This document shows, one piece after another, positions 1 through 6,481 of a stretch of 13,946 nt of DNA. The number at the start of each line of letters is the position of its first letter. The stretch's first letter is position 1. Source of the stretch: CAXTTV01 sp964247295 (GTDB taxonomy: Bacteria; Chloroflexota; Ktedonobacteria; Ktedonobacterales; Ktedonobacteraceae). The notes under the pieces were generated by a model. The model was not told the DNA's origin and did no database searches. It worked only from the letters and a program-made list of their open reading frames with translations. Location of the stretch: assembly GCA_964247295.1 (NCBI GenBank), contig CAXTTV010000132.1:1-13946 (forward strand). The letters run 5' to 3'. The translations under genes were made by a program, and so were the position numbers.

Positions 1-265
1 TCGGGCCGCTCTAATTGAACCAGGCGTTTTAGAGCAGAGCCTGCGCAATGGCCGACCGGGTAAGGCCGCCATTGACGTGTACGAGAGCGAACCGGCGATC
101 GACTCGCCCTTACTTAAGATGAAGAATGTGATCTGCACTCCTCATCTAGGGTATGTAGAGAAGGACAGCTATGAGATGTATTTTGGTATTGCCTTTGATC
201 AAGTTCTGGCCTTCGCGGAGGACAAGCCTATCAATATTCTCAATCCTGAAGTGTTAAAAGGGTAA
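1..265 (+). CDS. D-isomer-specific 2-hydroxyacid dehydrogenase, C-terminal part (5' end outside window)
   Basis: The first complete codon is at base 2 and the frame stays open from there to a TAA at 263-265, giving about 87 residues. They match the last part of the NAD-binding domain and the C-terminal tail of NAD(P)-dependent D-2-hydroxyacid dehydrogenases (phosphoglycerate, glyoxylate/hydroxypyruvate or lactate type). Seen: an ALIEPGVLEQ-like helix, then GKAAIDVYESEP, then the CTPHLGYVE segment. The His of that segment (codon 143-145) corresponds to the family's catalytic acid/base His. The protein ends in NPEVLKG, a normal ending for the family. These enzymes interconvert 2-keto acids and D-2-hydroxy acids in the cytoplasm. 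The exact substrate cannot be told from this fragment, because the substrate-binding domain lies outside the window. The serine protease gene starts 21 nt downstream on the same strand, so the two may be co-transcribed. Confidence 0.92.
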   Translation, partial: RAALIEPGVLEQSLRNGRPGKAAIDVYESEPAIDSPLLKMKNVICTPHLGYVEKDSYEMYFGIAFDQVLAFAEDKPINILNPEVLKG

Positions 266-286
266 GATAAGGAAAGTGGGTGCTAG

Positions 287-991
287 ATGATCTTGAGACA
301 TGATCGTTCAGAGAAGGACAGTGTAGTTAAAGAAAAAAACTGGCCGGCCCTTACCAGCTTTTTTCGTGGGCGTGGCTGTGCGACGTTAATTTCTTCAACA
401 TGGTTGCTTACAGCGGCTCACGTCGCCAGACATATTCCAGTAGATAAGCATCCAAAATTTGAGATCGCTGGAAAGCCTTATGTGATTGCTCAGGTTATCT
501 TACATCCAGAATTTGATAGTAGATGGGAAGACGAGAGTAAAGGTGAGGTTCCAGATCTTGTAGATCTGGCTGCGGTTGAGCTAGAAACGTTTGTAGAGGC
601 TGTGGAGCCGTTCAATCTTTATCAGGCTAGGGATGAATTGGGCCAGGAAGTGTTGCTTCTTGGTTCTGGTGAGTTTGGCAATGGGCTAGAGGGCGGCCTG
701 GGCTTTGATCGGGGTTTGCGTCAGGCGACCAATAGTATTGATGAAGTTACTACCTACTGGCTTAAGTTTCGCTTCGATGCTCCTCCTGGTGGGACAGATC
801 TGGAAGGTGTTGCGGGGCGTGGAGACAGTGGGGGACCTGCCTTTATTCGCACAGATCAGGGTCTTTTGCTTGCCGGCATCAGCTCCTGGCGGGAGACGTT
901 TGATCAACCGGTTGGCCTCTATGGATGCATAGAGAATTATACTCGCGTCTCTTCTTTCCTTCCCTGGATACGCTTAACCTGTGGCTTATAG
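287..991 (+). CDS. Trypsin-like (S1 family) serine protease without visible signal peptide
   Basis: The 234-residue protein has the chymotrypsin-fold catalytic triad: His45 in LTAAHVA, a probable Asp93 in DLVDLAAVEL, and Ser181 in GRGDSGGPAF. The C-terminal GISSW and PWIRL segments also match the family. It is therefore expected to be an active endopeptidase. The ATG at 287 follows a purine-rich GGAAAGTGGG stretch and lies 21 nt after the preceding stop. The protein starts directly at a MILRHDR sequence, which sits where mature trypsins begin their IVGG-like N-terminus. Neither a hydrophobic signal peptide nor an activation propeptide is visible. It may act in the cytoplasm or be exported by another route, or the family may use Ile2 after Met removal; these are inferences. 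The residue usually found at the base of the specificity pocket was not assigned, so the cleavage preference is unknown. The gene ends normally, although the frame downstream of its TAG stays open for 41 codons. Confidence 0.9.
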   Translation: MILRHDRSEKDSVVKEKNWPALTSFFRGRGCATLISSTWLLTAAHVARHIPVDKHPKFEIAGKPYVIAQVILHPEFDSRWEDESKGEVPDLVDLAAVELETFVEAVEPFNLYQARDELGQEVLLLGSGEFGNGLEGGLGFDRGLRQATNSIDEVTTYWLKFRFDAPPGGTDLEGVAGRGDSGGPAFIRTDQGLLLAGISSWRETFDQPVGLYGCIENYTRVSSFLPWIRLTCGL

Positions 992-1005
992 TCTATATTA
1001 ATCAC

Positions 1006-1022
1006 CAGCCGTCCTACGGCTG
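1006..1022 (+). terminator. Short perfect hairpin after the protease gene
   Basis: A perfect 7-bp inverted repeat (CAGCCGT / ACGGCTG) with a 3-nt loop lies 15 nt after the protease stop codon. No T-run follows it, so it could be a weak or factor-dependent terminator, or simply a stem in the 3' UTR. Confidence 0.3.
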
Positions 1023-1130
1023 CCCGGCGTAGTGCCATGGCCTCCGGGTTGATCCTGCAATCCTCAAAGCGGTTAGCAAAGGTCGGGATGGATCATAATT
1101 CCAGCAATATTCAATGAAGGGCCTGTGAGA

Positions 1131-1136
1131 TATAAT
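1131..1136 (+). promoter_or_regulatory. Candidate -10 box for the xylose isomerase gene
   Basis: A perfect TATAAT lies 45 nt before the xylose isomerase ATG, in an AT-rich stretch. No good -35 hexamer is seen at 16-18 nt upstream. A GAAAGAGA stretch (1167-1174), 7 nt before the ATG at 1182, is the probable ribosome binding site. Confidence 0.35.
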
Positions 1137-1181
1137 CTTTAGTAGGTAAATGTATTTTTGTAAAATGAAAGAGACACAGTA

Positions 1182-2390
1182 ATGGTAGATTCAATTTCTC
1201 AGGCGAAGGCGCACGAAAGCACCAGTGATCAGTATGCGCCCAAAAAGTCCGATAAGTTTACTTTTGGCCTCTGGACAGTAGGAAACGTTGGCCGCGATCC
1301 CTTTGGAGATCAGGTCAGGCCGGCCCTGAACCCCCTGGAAAGCGTGAAAAAGCTTTCTCAATTGGGAGCCTATGGGATTAGCCTCCATGATAACGATTTG
1401 GTGCCTTTTGGAGCCAGCGCGGCTGAGCGCGACCGGATCGTCTCTGATTTCAAAAAAGCTCTCAACGATAACCAGATGGTTGTTGGGATGGCGACCACTA
1501 ATCTATTTTTCCATCCAATCTTTAAGGATGGGGCCTTTACGGCGGTAGATCCGGCGGTGCGCGCCTTTGCCTTGCAGAAGACAATGACCTCGATTGATCT
1601 AGGAGCCGAGCTGGGCGCGAAAACCTATGTATTCTGGGGTGGACGTGAGGGCCTTGATGCTGAGGCCAGCAAAGATCCTCGCCAATCTATAAAGCGGATG
1701 CGAGATGCTCTTAACTTTCTCTGTGAGTATGTGAAAGATAAAGGCTATGACATGCGCTTTGCTCTGGAGCCCAAGCCGAACGAGCCCCGCTCCGATACCT
1801 ATCTTCCGACCATTGGGCACGCTTTAGCCTTTATCTATACCTTGGATCATCCTGAGATGGTCGGTCTGAATCCTGAGGTCGCGCACGAGCAGATGGCTGG
1901 TCTCAACTTTGTCCATGGGATTGGGCAGGCGCTGGAGGCTGGTAAACTATTTCATATCGATCTGAACGATCAGAAGGGGCCGCGCTACGATCAGGATTTC
2001 CGTTTTGGAAGCGAGAGTATGAAGACGGCCTTTTTCCTTGTCTAGCTGCTGGAGGAGTGCGGCTATGATGGGATGCGCCACTTCGATGCTCATTCGTACC
2101 GGACTGAAGATCCCCAGGGTGTTTGGGACTTCGCATTGGGCTGTATGCGCACCTATAATATGTTGAAGGAGAAGGTTCGCAGATTTAACGCCGATCCCGA
2201 GATTAAAGCCTTGTTGGAAGAGATCAACGGTGGCGATCAAAGCTATGGTGGCCTGTTACATAGATATACTAAAGAAACGGCCCAGCAATTGCAGCACACT
2301 ACCTTTGATATCGAGAAATTAGCGAGCCGTGGATATAAATACGAGAAGCTTGACCAGCTTAGCATTGAGATAATTCTAGGAACACGGTAG
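1182..2390 (+). pseudogene. xylA: Xylose isomerase gene with one in-frame TAG (codon 288)
   Basis: Xylose isomerase interconverts D-xylose and D-xylulose, and often D-glucose and D-fructose, in the cytoplasm using two divalent metals. The 402-position frame matches the actinobacterial-type class I enzyme over its full length. Visible active-site residues are His69 and Asp72 in SLHDNDLVPFG, Glu196 and Lys198 in ALEPKPNEPR, Glu232 and His235 in NPEVAHEQ, Asp260 in FHIDLND, and Asp270 and Asp272 in YDQDFRFG. A TAG at 2043-2045 stops translation after AFFLV. The same frame then continues as LLEECGYDGMRHFDAHSYRTED, which carries the last metal ligand (Asp302 in HFD), through to the usual ending IEIILGTR. 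The TAG therefore replaces one residue in a normally continuous FFLV-x-LLE helix, with no frameshift and no missing segment. A product truncated at 287 residues would lack a metal ligand and the C-terminal arm used for oligomer contacts, and should be inactive. Recent nonsense mutation, sequencing error and suppression all remain possible. The next gene starts 34 nt downstream. Confidence 0.9.
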
Positions 2391-2424
2391 ACACCGTACA
2401 GCGATTCTATACAAAGGTGCAAGT

Positions 2425-3951
2425 ATGAGTGATCCCCTGTTTGAGGACGAGGTAGAGATTGAGGATTTAGATCCACCCACTTCCCGACGAAAGTGGGGAG
2501 GTATTGAAGGTACCCATTTTTCCGGCAAGACCCGAAGTTGGATCGCAGGCTTGCTGGCCCTGGTGGGCCTGGTCCTGCTGATTATTCTGGGCTCAACTAT
2601 CTGGCCGGCAATCGCACCCCAATCTCGTAAACCAACCTCTACTCCGATCGCAGGGGATACACAAAATGGCATTGTCTCTATAAATGCGGTGGATAACCAG
2701 ACCTATATTGTGACTGCTGACGGTATGTTGCAGGTATTTCGAGATCAGGATGGAGCTTTTTTGTGGCGAGCTCCGGCCTCGATCTATGTGATGCCACTGG
2801 TGCAGCATGGAGTTGTCTATGTCTGGTCGCAGGATGGGCCCAACTCAATTGTTAAGGCCCTACAGGCGGATGGTGGTCGTCAGATCTGGCTAAAAAAGAC
2901 AGCTCTTCCCCTGTTCAATCAATTAATTGTTGACGGTACTCAAGCGTACGCCCGCCACGATTTTAATTCCCTGGTCTCGGTGTTCTCGGCTTTTCGTGCC
3001 AGCGATTGTCAATTCTTATGGCAGTAAAAAACTGATACTCAGGATGTTACCGATTTCCAGGCAATTAAAGATAAAATCTATCTAACGGTTCGTAAAGGAA
3101 ATAATAAAGACCAGACAGAGCTAATAGTCCTGCGGGCCAGGGATGGCGCGACATTATGGACGTATAATTATACTTCCGATGAGCTTAGTTATGGTGTGTG
3201 GGAGGTAGATAACCAGAGGCTTTCTATCATGTCTACCCGTGGGTCAATCAAATCGTTGGATATCGAGACTGGAAAAATTGTCTGGAGTTATCAGCCTGAG
3301 CGCCCAACATCCTGGACGCCATTTGCTCAGGACCAGAAAATCTACGTCAGCGGTAAGGACGGCTCAGTTAAAGTGCTTAACCAGAAAGATGGGCAGGAAC
3401 TCTGGCATTATAAAGATGATATTCTGGCATTTCAACCGGATATTACTAATGGCCTCGCTTATATTAAAACAATGTCCGGCGCAATTGATGTAGTAACTAC
3501 CGATAATGGACGCCGGATAAATCAGCTCAAGCCTCTGACGGGAACAATCTCTTCCAGCGTAGTTTATGCTGACTCATCTGTGGCATATATTAGTGTATGG
3601 AATTTTCAAAATAATTCGGATGCTTCACTGTGCGCTTTTCGCATCCAGGATGGAACCATGCTGTGGAAGCATAAGATTGTTCAGCGAGATATCTTCGCGG
3701 AGGAGAGTAGTGGTGTCCTCCTCATAGATGAAGGTTCAGACAGTATGGTTGCTTTAAACAAAAAGGATGGTCGAGAGCTTTGGCGCACCCGGTTACCCTC
3801 AAAAATGCCGGGGTTAATTCAAACTTTTGGCAACAAGGTATATTTGCGAACCTCACAGGGTAATGTTGAAGTGAGAGATCCTCAAAGTGGCAAAATCGTC
3901 TGGACCTATCCAATGCGGTACAGAGGTAAAAAGCTCTCTGGAGCCTGGTAA
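2425..3951 (+). pseudogene. Membrane-anchored PQQ-like beta-propeller protein gene with one in-frame TAA (codon 201)
   Basis: The frame encodes 508 positions from an ATG preceded by AAGGTG. It has an acidic cytoplasmic N-terminus, then basic residues, one membrane helix (about 39-60), and a long outside domain of repeated beta-propeller blades. The blades carry recurring D-G-x-x-L-W type motifs (for example QDGAFLWRAP, KDGQELWHYK, QDGTMLWKHK, KDGRELWRTR, QSGKIVWTYP), as in PQQ-binding-like or WD40-like (BamB/quinoprotein-type) propellers. No enzyme active site is recognised, so the protein is probably a surface sensor, scaffold or binding protein. A TAA at 3025-3027 stops translation at FLWQ, inside a blade. 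The same frame then continues without any other stop as KTDTQDVTDFQAIKDKIYLT through to 3951. The truncated 200-residue product would hold only two or three blades and should not close a propeller. It lies 34 nt after xylA, possibly in the same transcript, and xylA carries the same kind of lesion. Confidence 0.82.
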
Positions 3952-3969
3952 AAGACCTTTGATGGAAAC

Positions 3970-4008
3970 ACCAGGGATGGATCACCAGGCAATCAGCCTA
4001 TCCCTGGT
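3970..4008. terminator. Hairpin between convergent genes
   Basis: A perfect 9-bp inverted repeat (ACCAGGGAT / ATCCCTGGT) with a 21-nt loop lies 18 nt after the beta-propeller stop. It sits between that gene and the convergent PRC-barrel gene. Neither strand has a strong T-run directly after the stem. On the minus strand a separate six-T run at 4073-4078 follows the PRC-barrel stop and may help end that transcript. Confidence 0.4.
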
Positions 4009-4080
4009 TGATTACAGAAGCTCGCCTGCGATCTCAAGGAGGAGCAGCAGGTGAGCTTTGTGACGGGATAGAAAAAAGGC

Positions 4081-4575
4081 TCAGGACTCTTGATCAAACA
4101 GGATAATCTTGTTATTTACTGGTTCAATATGCACGATATTATCGGTCGAAAAGGTTTTCGGGCGGCGATTTAAGATGCCGGGGGTTCCAGCCTGGATGAT
4201 CCCAGCGATCCTCAGGGCCGAGGTGGGTTCAATCAAGATTAGCAGGTCCGCGACTTTCCCAAGGTCCCGCCCACTCTCCGTTGCCAGTGTATAATTTAGA
4301 AGCTGATGGCCGGGAAGCGTGTTTGAACTGTTTGGGAGTCGCTCGATCAGCACTTCATTTCCAGGGATCGTGACGGCCTGCGGCGTGATCGCCGAGATAT
4401 ATGTGCTTGTGAGCAGACGGGTACCAATGATATCTGCCTTGACGAGGAGCGCGGCGATCCCACTGGTATACACGCCAAAGTAGAAGTCTTCGACAATGCC
4501 CACTTGGCGACCGGCGGACGGGATTGTCACCGGGAGACGATGGATCTCGCTCCAACGCATATATGAGTTAGCCAT
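4081..4575 (-). CDS. Protein with two PRC-barrel-like domains
   Basis: The 164-residue protein reads as two successive PRC-barrel-like beta domains. The first (about residues 5-75) opens with MRWSEIHRLPVTIPSAGRQ followed by VGIVEDFYFG. The second (about 85-155) contains YTLATESGRDLGKVADLLIL and a TDNIVHIEP ending. PRC barrels occur in ribosome maturation factor RimM and in photosynthetic reaction centre H subunits, and as stand-alone proteins of unclear role in many bacteria. No catalytic residues, signal peptide or membrane helix are visible, so it is probably a small cytoplasmic binding or scaffold protein. I placed the start at the ATG of MANSYMRW because a GAAAGGGGAA sequence lies upstream of it. 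An in-frame ATG 10 codons further upstream (4603-4605) lies before that sequence. A start at MRWSE is also possible. The gene is convergent with the beta-propeller gene. Confidence 0.72.
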   Translation of the reverse strand: MANSYMRWSEIHRLPVTIPSAGRQVGIVEDFYFGVYTSGIAALLVKADIIGTRLLTSTYISAITPQAVTIPGNEVLIERLPNSSNTLPGHQLLNYTLATESGRDLGKVADLLILIEPTSALRIAGIIQAGTPGILNRRPKTFSTDNIVHIEPVNNKIILFDQES

Positions 4576-4733
4576 ATTAAGTACATTTCCCCTTTCATAA
4601 ATCACAAATAGTATGAAGCGTACGTAATTATGTATTCAGCCTCTATACGTGGAAGAGACCATACAAGTGACAAACTCTTCAGCAAAAATGGGTAACTCTC
4701 CTTATGTTCAGTATGTTTTTATGTCACAAAGAA

Positions 4734-4761
4734 TTGAAAGGGCACGTGTAACTACTATAGG
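4734..4761 (+). promoter_or_regulatory. Candidate promoter for the DJ-1-like fusion gene
   Basis: TTGAAA (4734-4739) and TATAGG (4756-4761) are separated by 16 nt and resemble -35 and -10 boxes. They would give a 5' leader of roughly 70 nt before the ATG at 4840. The 4606-4839 interval between divergent genes must also hold the promoter of the PRC-barrel gene. A CATAAT-like box is visible on the minus strand, but no convincing -35 goes with it. Confidence 0.35.
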
Positions 4762-4826
4762 GACTGAAATGCAGGAGCAATTTTTTAAGACAATTCAAAA
4801 GAGTATTGTTTTAAAATGCGCTTTCC

Positions 4827-4833
4827 AAAGGAG
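4827..4833 (+). promoter_or_regulatory. Ribosome binding site that sets the DJ-1-like start
   Basis: AAAGGAG lies 6 nt before the ATG at 4840. This selects that ATG over the in-frame ATG at 4816, which lies upstream of the site. Confidence 0.75.
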
Positions 4834-4839
4834 ATTACT

Positions 4840-5889
4840 ATGGTGGAGAAGAGGTCACCAACTATCGCTTTTTTGATCGAGGATGACTTTGAGGATCTGA
4901 CCTATCAGGTGCCGCGACAGGCTTTAGAGGTGGCTGGCGCGGAGATTGTGGTGCTTGGGTCACGGGGTGAGGAACGTTATCAGGGGGTGCGCAAGCAAGT
5001 CACGGTTTTATCCGATGCAACAACAACTGAAGAGTTTCCTCTGAGTTATGATGCGATTGTGATCCCTGGCGGACTGGCTCCAGATCTGATGCGAGTTAAT
5101 ATGCGAACGGTGGATTTTGTGCGTGAGGCCGCCAGGGGAGGAAGATTAATCGCCGCTATCGGTCACGGTTTGCAGGTGCTGATTGAGGCCGATCTGGTAA
5201 AAGAGACGCGGGTCGCCGCCTACAGTGGTATCAAAAAAGATCTGGAGAATGCTGGTGCTACAATTGTTGAAGAGCCGATCACTCTGGATGGCCACATCCT
5301 GACCACGCGGCGGGTCAGTGATCTTCCTATTTTTACGGTGGCCCTGCTGAAGATTCTCAAACTGAATGTCGAGGGGATAGAGCTGCCAAACGTGGAGAAT
5401 CGGAACGCGAACTGGTGGCAATTGGCCGAGCAATGGGGTGGATCAAGCCGGGCCGAGATTATCGAGGCTGTAAGTTCTGTTCTGGCGGGCGAGCGCTATG
5501 CTTTGGATCTCTGCAATCGCCATGTGAGCCGCTCCACTAACGAAGCCCTGAAACGCGCCTTTGGCGAGCTTTGTACTAACGCCCAGCGTGATACACAGTA
5601 TCTTTCCTCTCGTCTGGCGGATCTTGGTTCCAAAGCCTTTGTTCCGGTTGCTGATGGAGCCGAAGAGGCGGTCCAGGACTGGCATCAATATCATGATGAG
5701 CGTTTAATGACCCTGCATATGTTGCGAGATCTTCAGCAGCGGATCGGTCGGATCTACGGTATCTGTAACCGCATCACCGATCCGCGAACGGTTGAGATTC
5801 TCAACACGATAGAGATTGAGCTTACAAAGAATGAAAAGCATCTGGCCGATTTCTACCATAGTCAGGTCGAAGGCGCAACCCATTCTTAA
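4840..5889 (+). CDS. DJ-1/PfpI-like domain fused to a C-terminal helical bundle; nucleophile Cys replaced by Gly
   Basis: The 349-residue protein has two parts. Residues about 6-185 form a DJ-1/PfpI (class I glutamine amidotransferase-like) domain. It has PTIAFLIEDDFED at the N-terminus with the family Glu at about 18, YDAIVIPGG, the nucleophile elbow, and a DGHILTTRRVSDLP ending typical of PfpI proteins. At the elbow the sequence reads AAIGHGLQ where the family normally has A-I-C-H-G, so the catalytic Cys is Gly108, next to His109. Protease, deglycase or chaperone chemistry that depends on that Cys should be absent. Residues about 215-345 are predicted mostly helical (CNRHVSRSTNEALKRAF, then DERLMTLHMLRDLQQR, then EILNTIEIELTKNEKHLADF) and resemble a ferritin-like four-helix bundle. 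I could not assign a metal-ligand set there. No signal peptide is seen. The role is unknown; stress sensing or ligand binding is a guess. The next gene is convergent, 27 nt away. Confidence 0.8.
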   Translation: MVEKRSPTIAFLIEDDFEDLTYQVPRQALEVAGAEIVVLGSRGEERYQGVRKQVTVLSDATTTEEFPLSYDAIVIPGGLAPDLMRVNMRTVDFVREAARGGRLIAAIGHGLQVLIEADLVKETRVAAYSGIKKDLENAGATIVEEPITLDGHILTTRRVSDLPIFTVALLKILKLNVEGIELPNVENRNANWWQLAEQWGGSSRAEIIEAVSSVLAGERYALDLCNRHVSRSTNEALKRAFGELCTNAQRDTQYLSSRLADLGSKAFVPVADGAEEAVQDWHQYHDERLMTLHMLRDLQQRIGRIYGICNRITDPRTVEILNTIEIELTKNEKHLADFYHSQVEGATHS

Positions 5890-5916
5890 GGAAGCAAGCT
5901 GTTATTCTACTCGTGA

Positions 5917-6321
5917 TTATGGATGTTTTCCTTTCGTCGGCGTGGATACAGGCGTTAAATCCAGGGTCACCATCGGTTTGGGCTTTGCCATCTCTATTGT
6001 GTAACGAGAGACGGTGCTAGAAACCTGCCATGCAGTAAGGCTGCCCAAAAGGAGTATGCACGCAAGTGTTACTGACAGTAACATGGTGGATGGCGGTTCC
6101 AGAAGTTGTAGAAGATAGGGCGTTTTAGGGCGACTGTACAGCCGATCTATTGAAGCGGCTCTTGTCTTTTTTACCCATTGAAGGGTCGGGTTCTCCTTTT
6201 CTGACCGTTTTTTCTGGGTCTGCTCTATGGGATCTTCCAATCGGGATGATTGTTTCGGGTCTGACTCAGCCACTTCTTCCAATGGCTGAACATCTATCAG
6301 ATTTTGCTCTTGGCTGCTCAT
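5917..6321 (-). CDS. Hypothetical single-pass membrane protein
   Basis: I do not recognise this 134-residue protein. It has a long charged N-terminus (residues 1-68, rich in Glu, Gln, Lys and Ser), one hydrophobic helix at about 79-100 (MLLSVTLACILLLGSLTAW), and a short outside tail rich in Lys, Pro and Thr. The basic residues before the helix suggest the N-terminus is cytoplasmic. The ATG has a good GAAGGAG ribosome binding site 8 nt upstream, which supports it being a real gene. It is divergent from the alpha-mannosidase gene and convergent with the DJ-1-like gene. No conserved motif gives a function. Confidence 0.62.
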   Translation of the reverse strand: MSSQEQNLIDVQPLEEVAESDPKQSSRLEDPIEQTQKKRSEKENPTLQWVKKTRAASIDRLYSRPKTPYLLQLLEPPSTMLLSVTLACILLLGSLTAWQVSSTVSRYTIEMAKPKPMVTLDLTPVSTPTKGKHP

Positions 6322-6389
6322 AGTGTGGCTCCTTCAAGGCAGGGATGATAAAAGGCAAAATGTAGTTATTTTTAGGGAACAAAACGTGA

Positions 6390-6417
6390 TTGAGAAGAGG
6401 GATTGACAATATATACT
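6390..6417 (+). promoter_or_regulatory. Candidate promoter for the alpha-mannosidase gene
   Basis: TTGAGA (6390-6395) and TATACT (6412-6417) are separated by 16 nt and match the -35 and -10 consensus at five of six positions each. A perfect TTGACA also lies at 6403-6408, but no good -10 box follows it at the usual distance. It sits in the 160-nt gap between divergent genes. Confidence 0.45.
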
Positions 6418-6481
6418 ATCGTCATTTTTAGTGAAAAATGTACGCGGAAATTTTTAGGATTTCGGAAGTCAGGAGCTTACT

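Noticed and set aside
2043..2045. Programmed recoding (pyrrolysine) at the TAG in xylA
   Set aside because: No pyrrolysine genes or recoding element are visible, and the family does not need a special residue at this helix position. The neighbouring gene has a TAA, which would not be explained.
2046..2390. The 3' part of xylA as a separate gene starting at the ATG at 2073
   Set aside because: The nearest purine-rich site (2050-2056) is too far from that ATG, and the fragment is only the C-terminal end of the isomerase with no independent fold known.
4649..4876. A 75-codon plus-strand frame upstream of the DJ-1-like gene
   Set aside because: It starts at a GTG without a ribosome binding site, has no protein-like pattern, and overlaps the real gene start in another frame.
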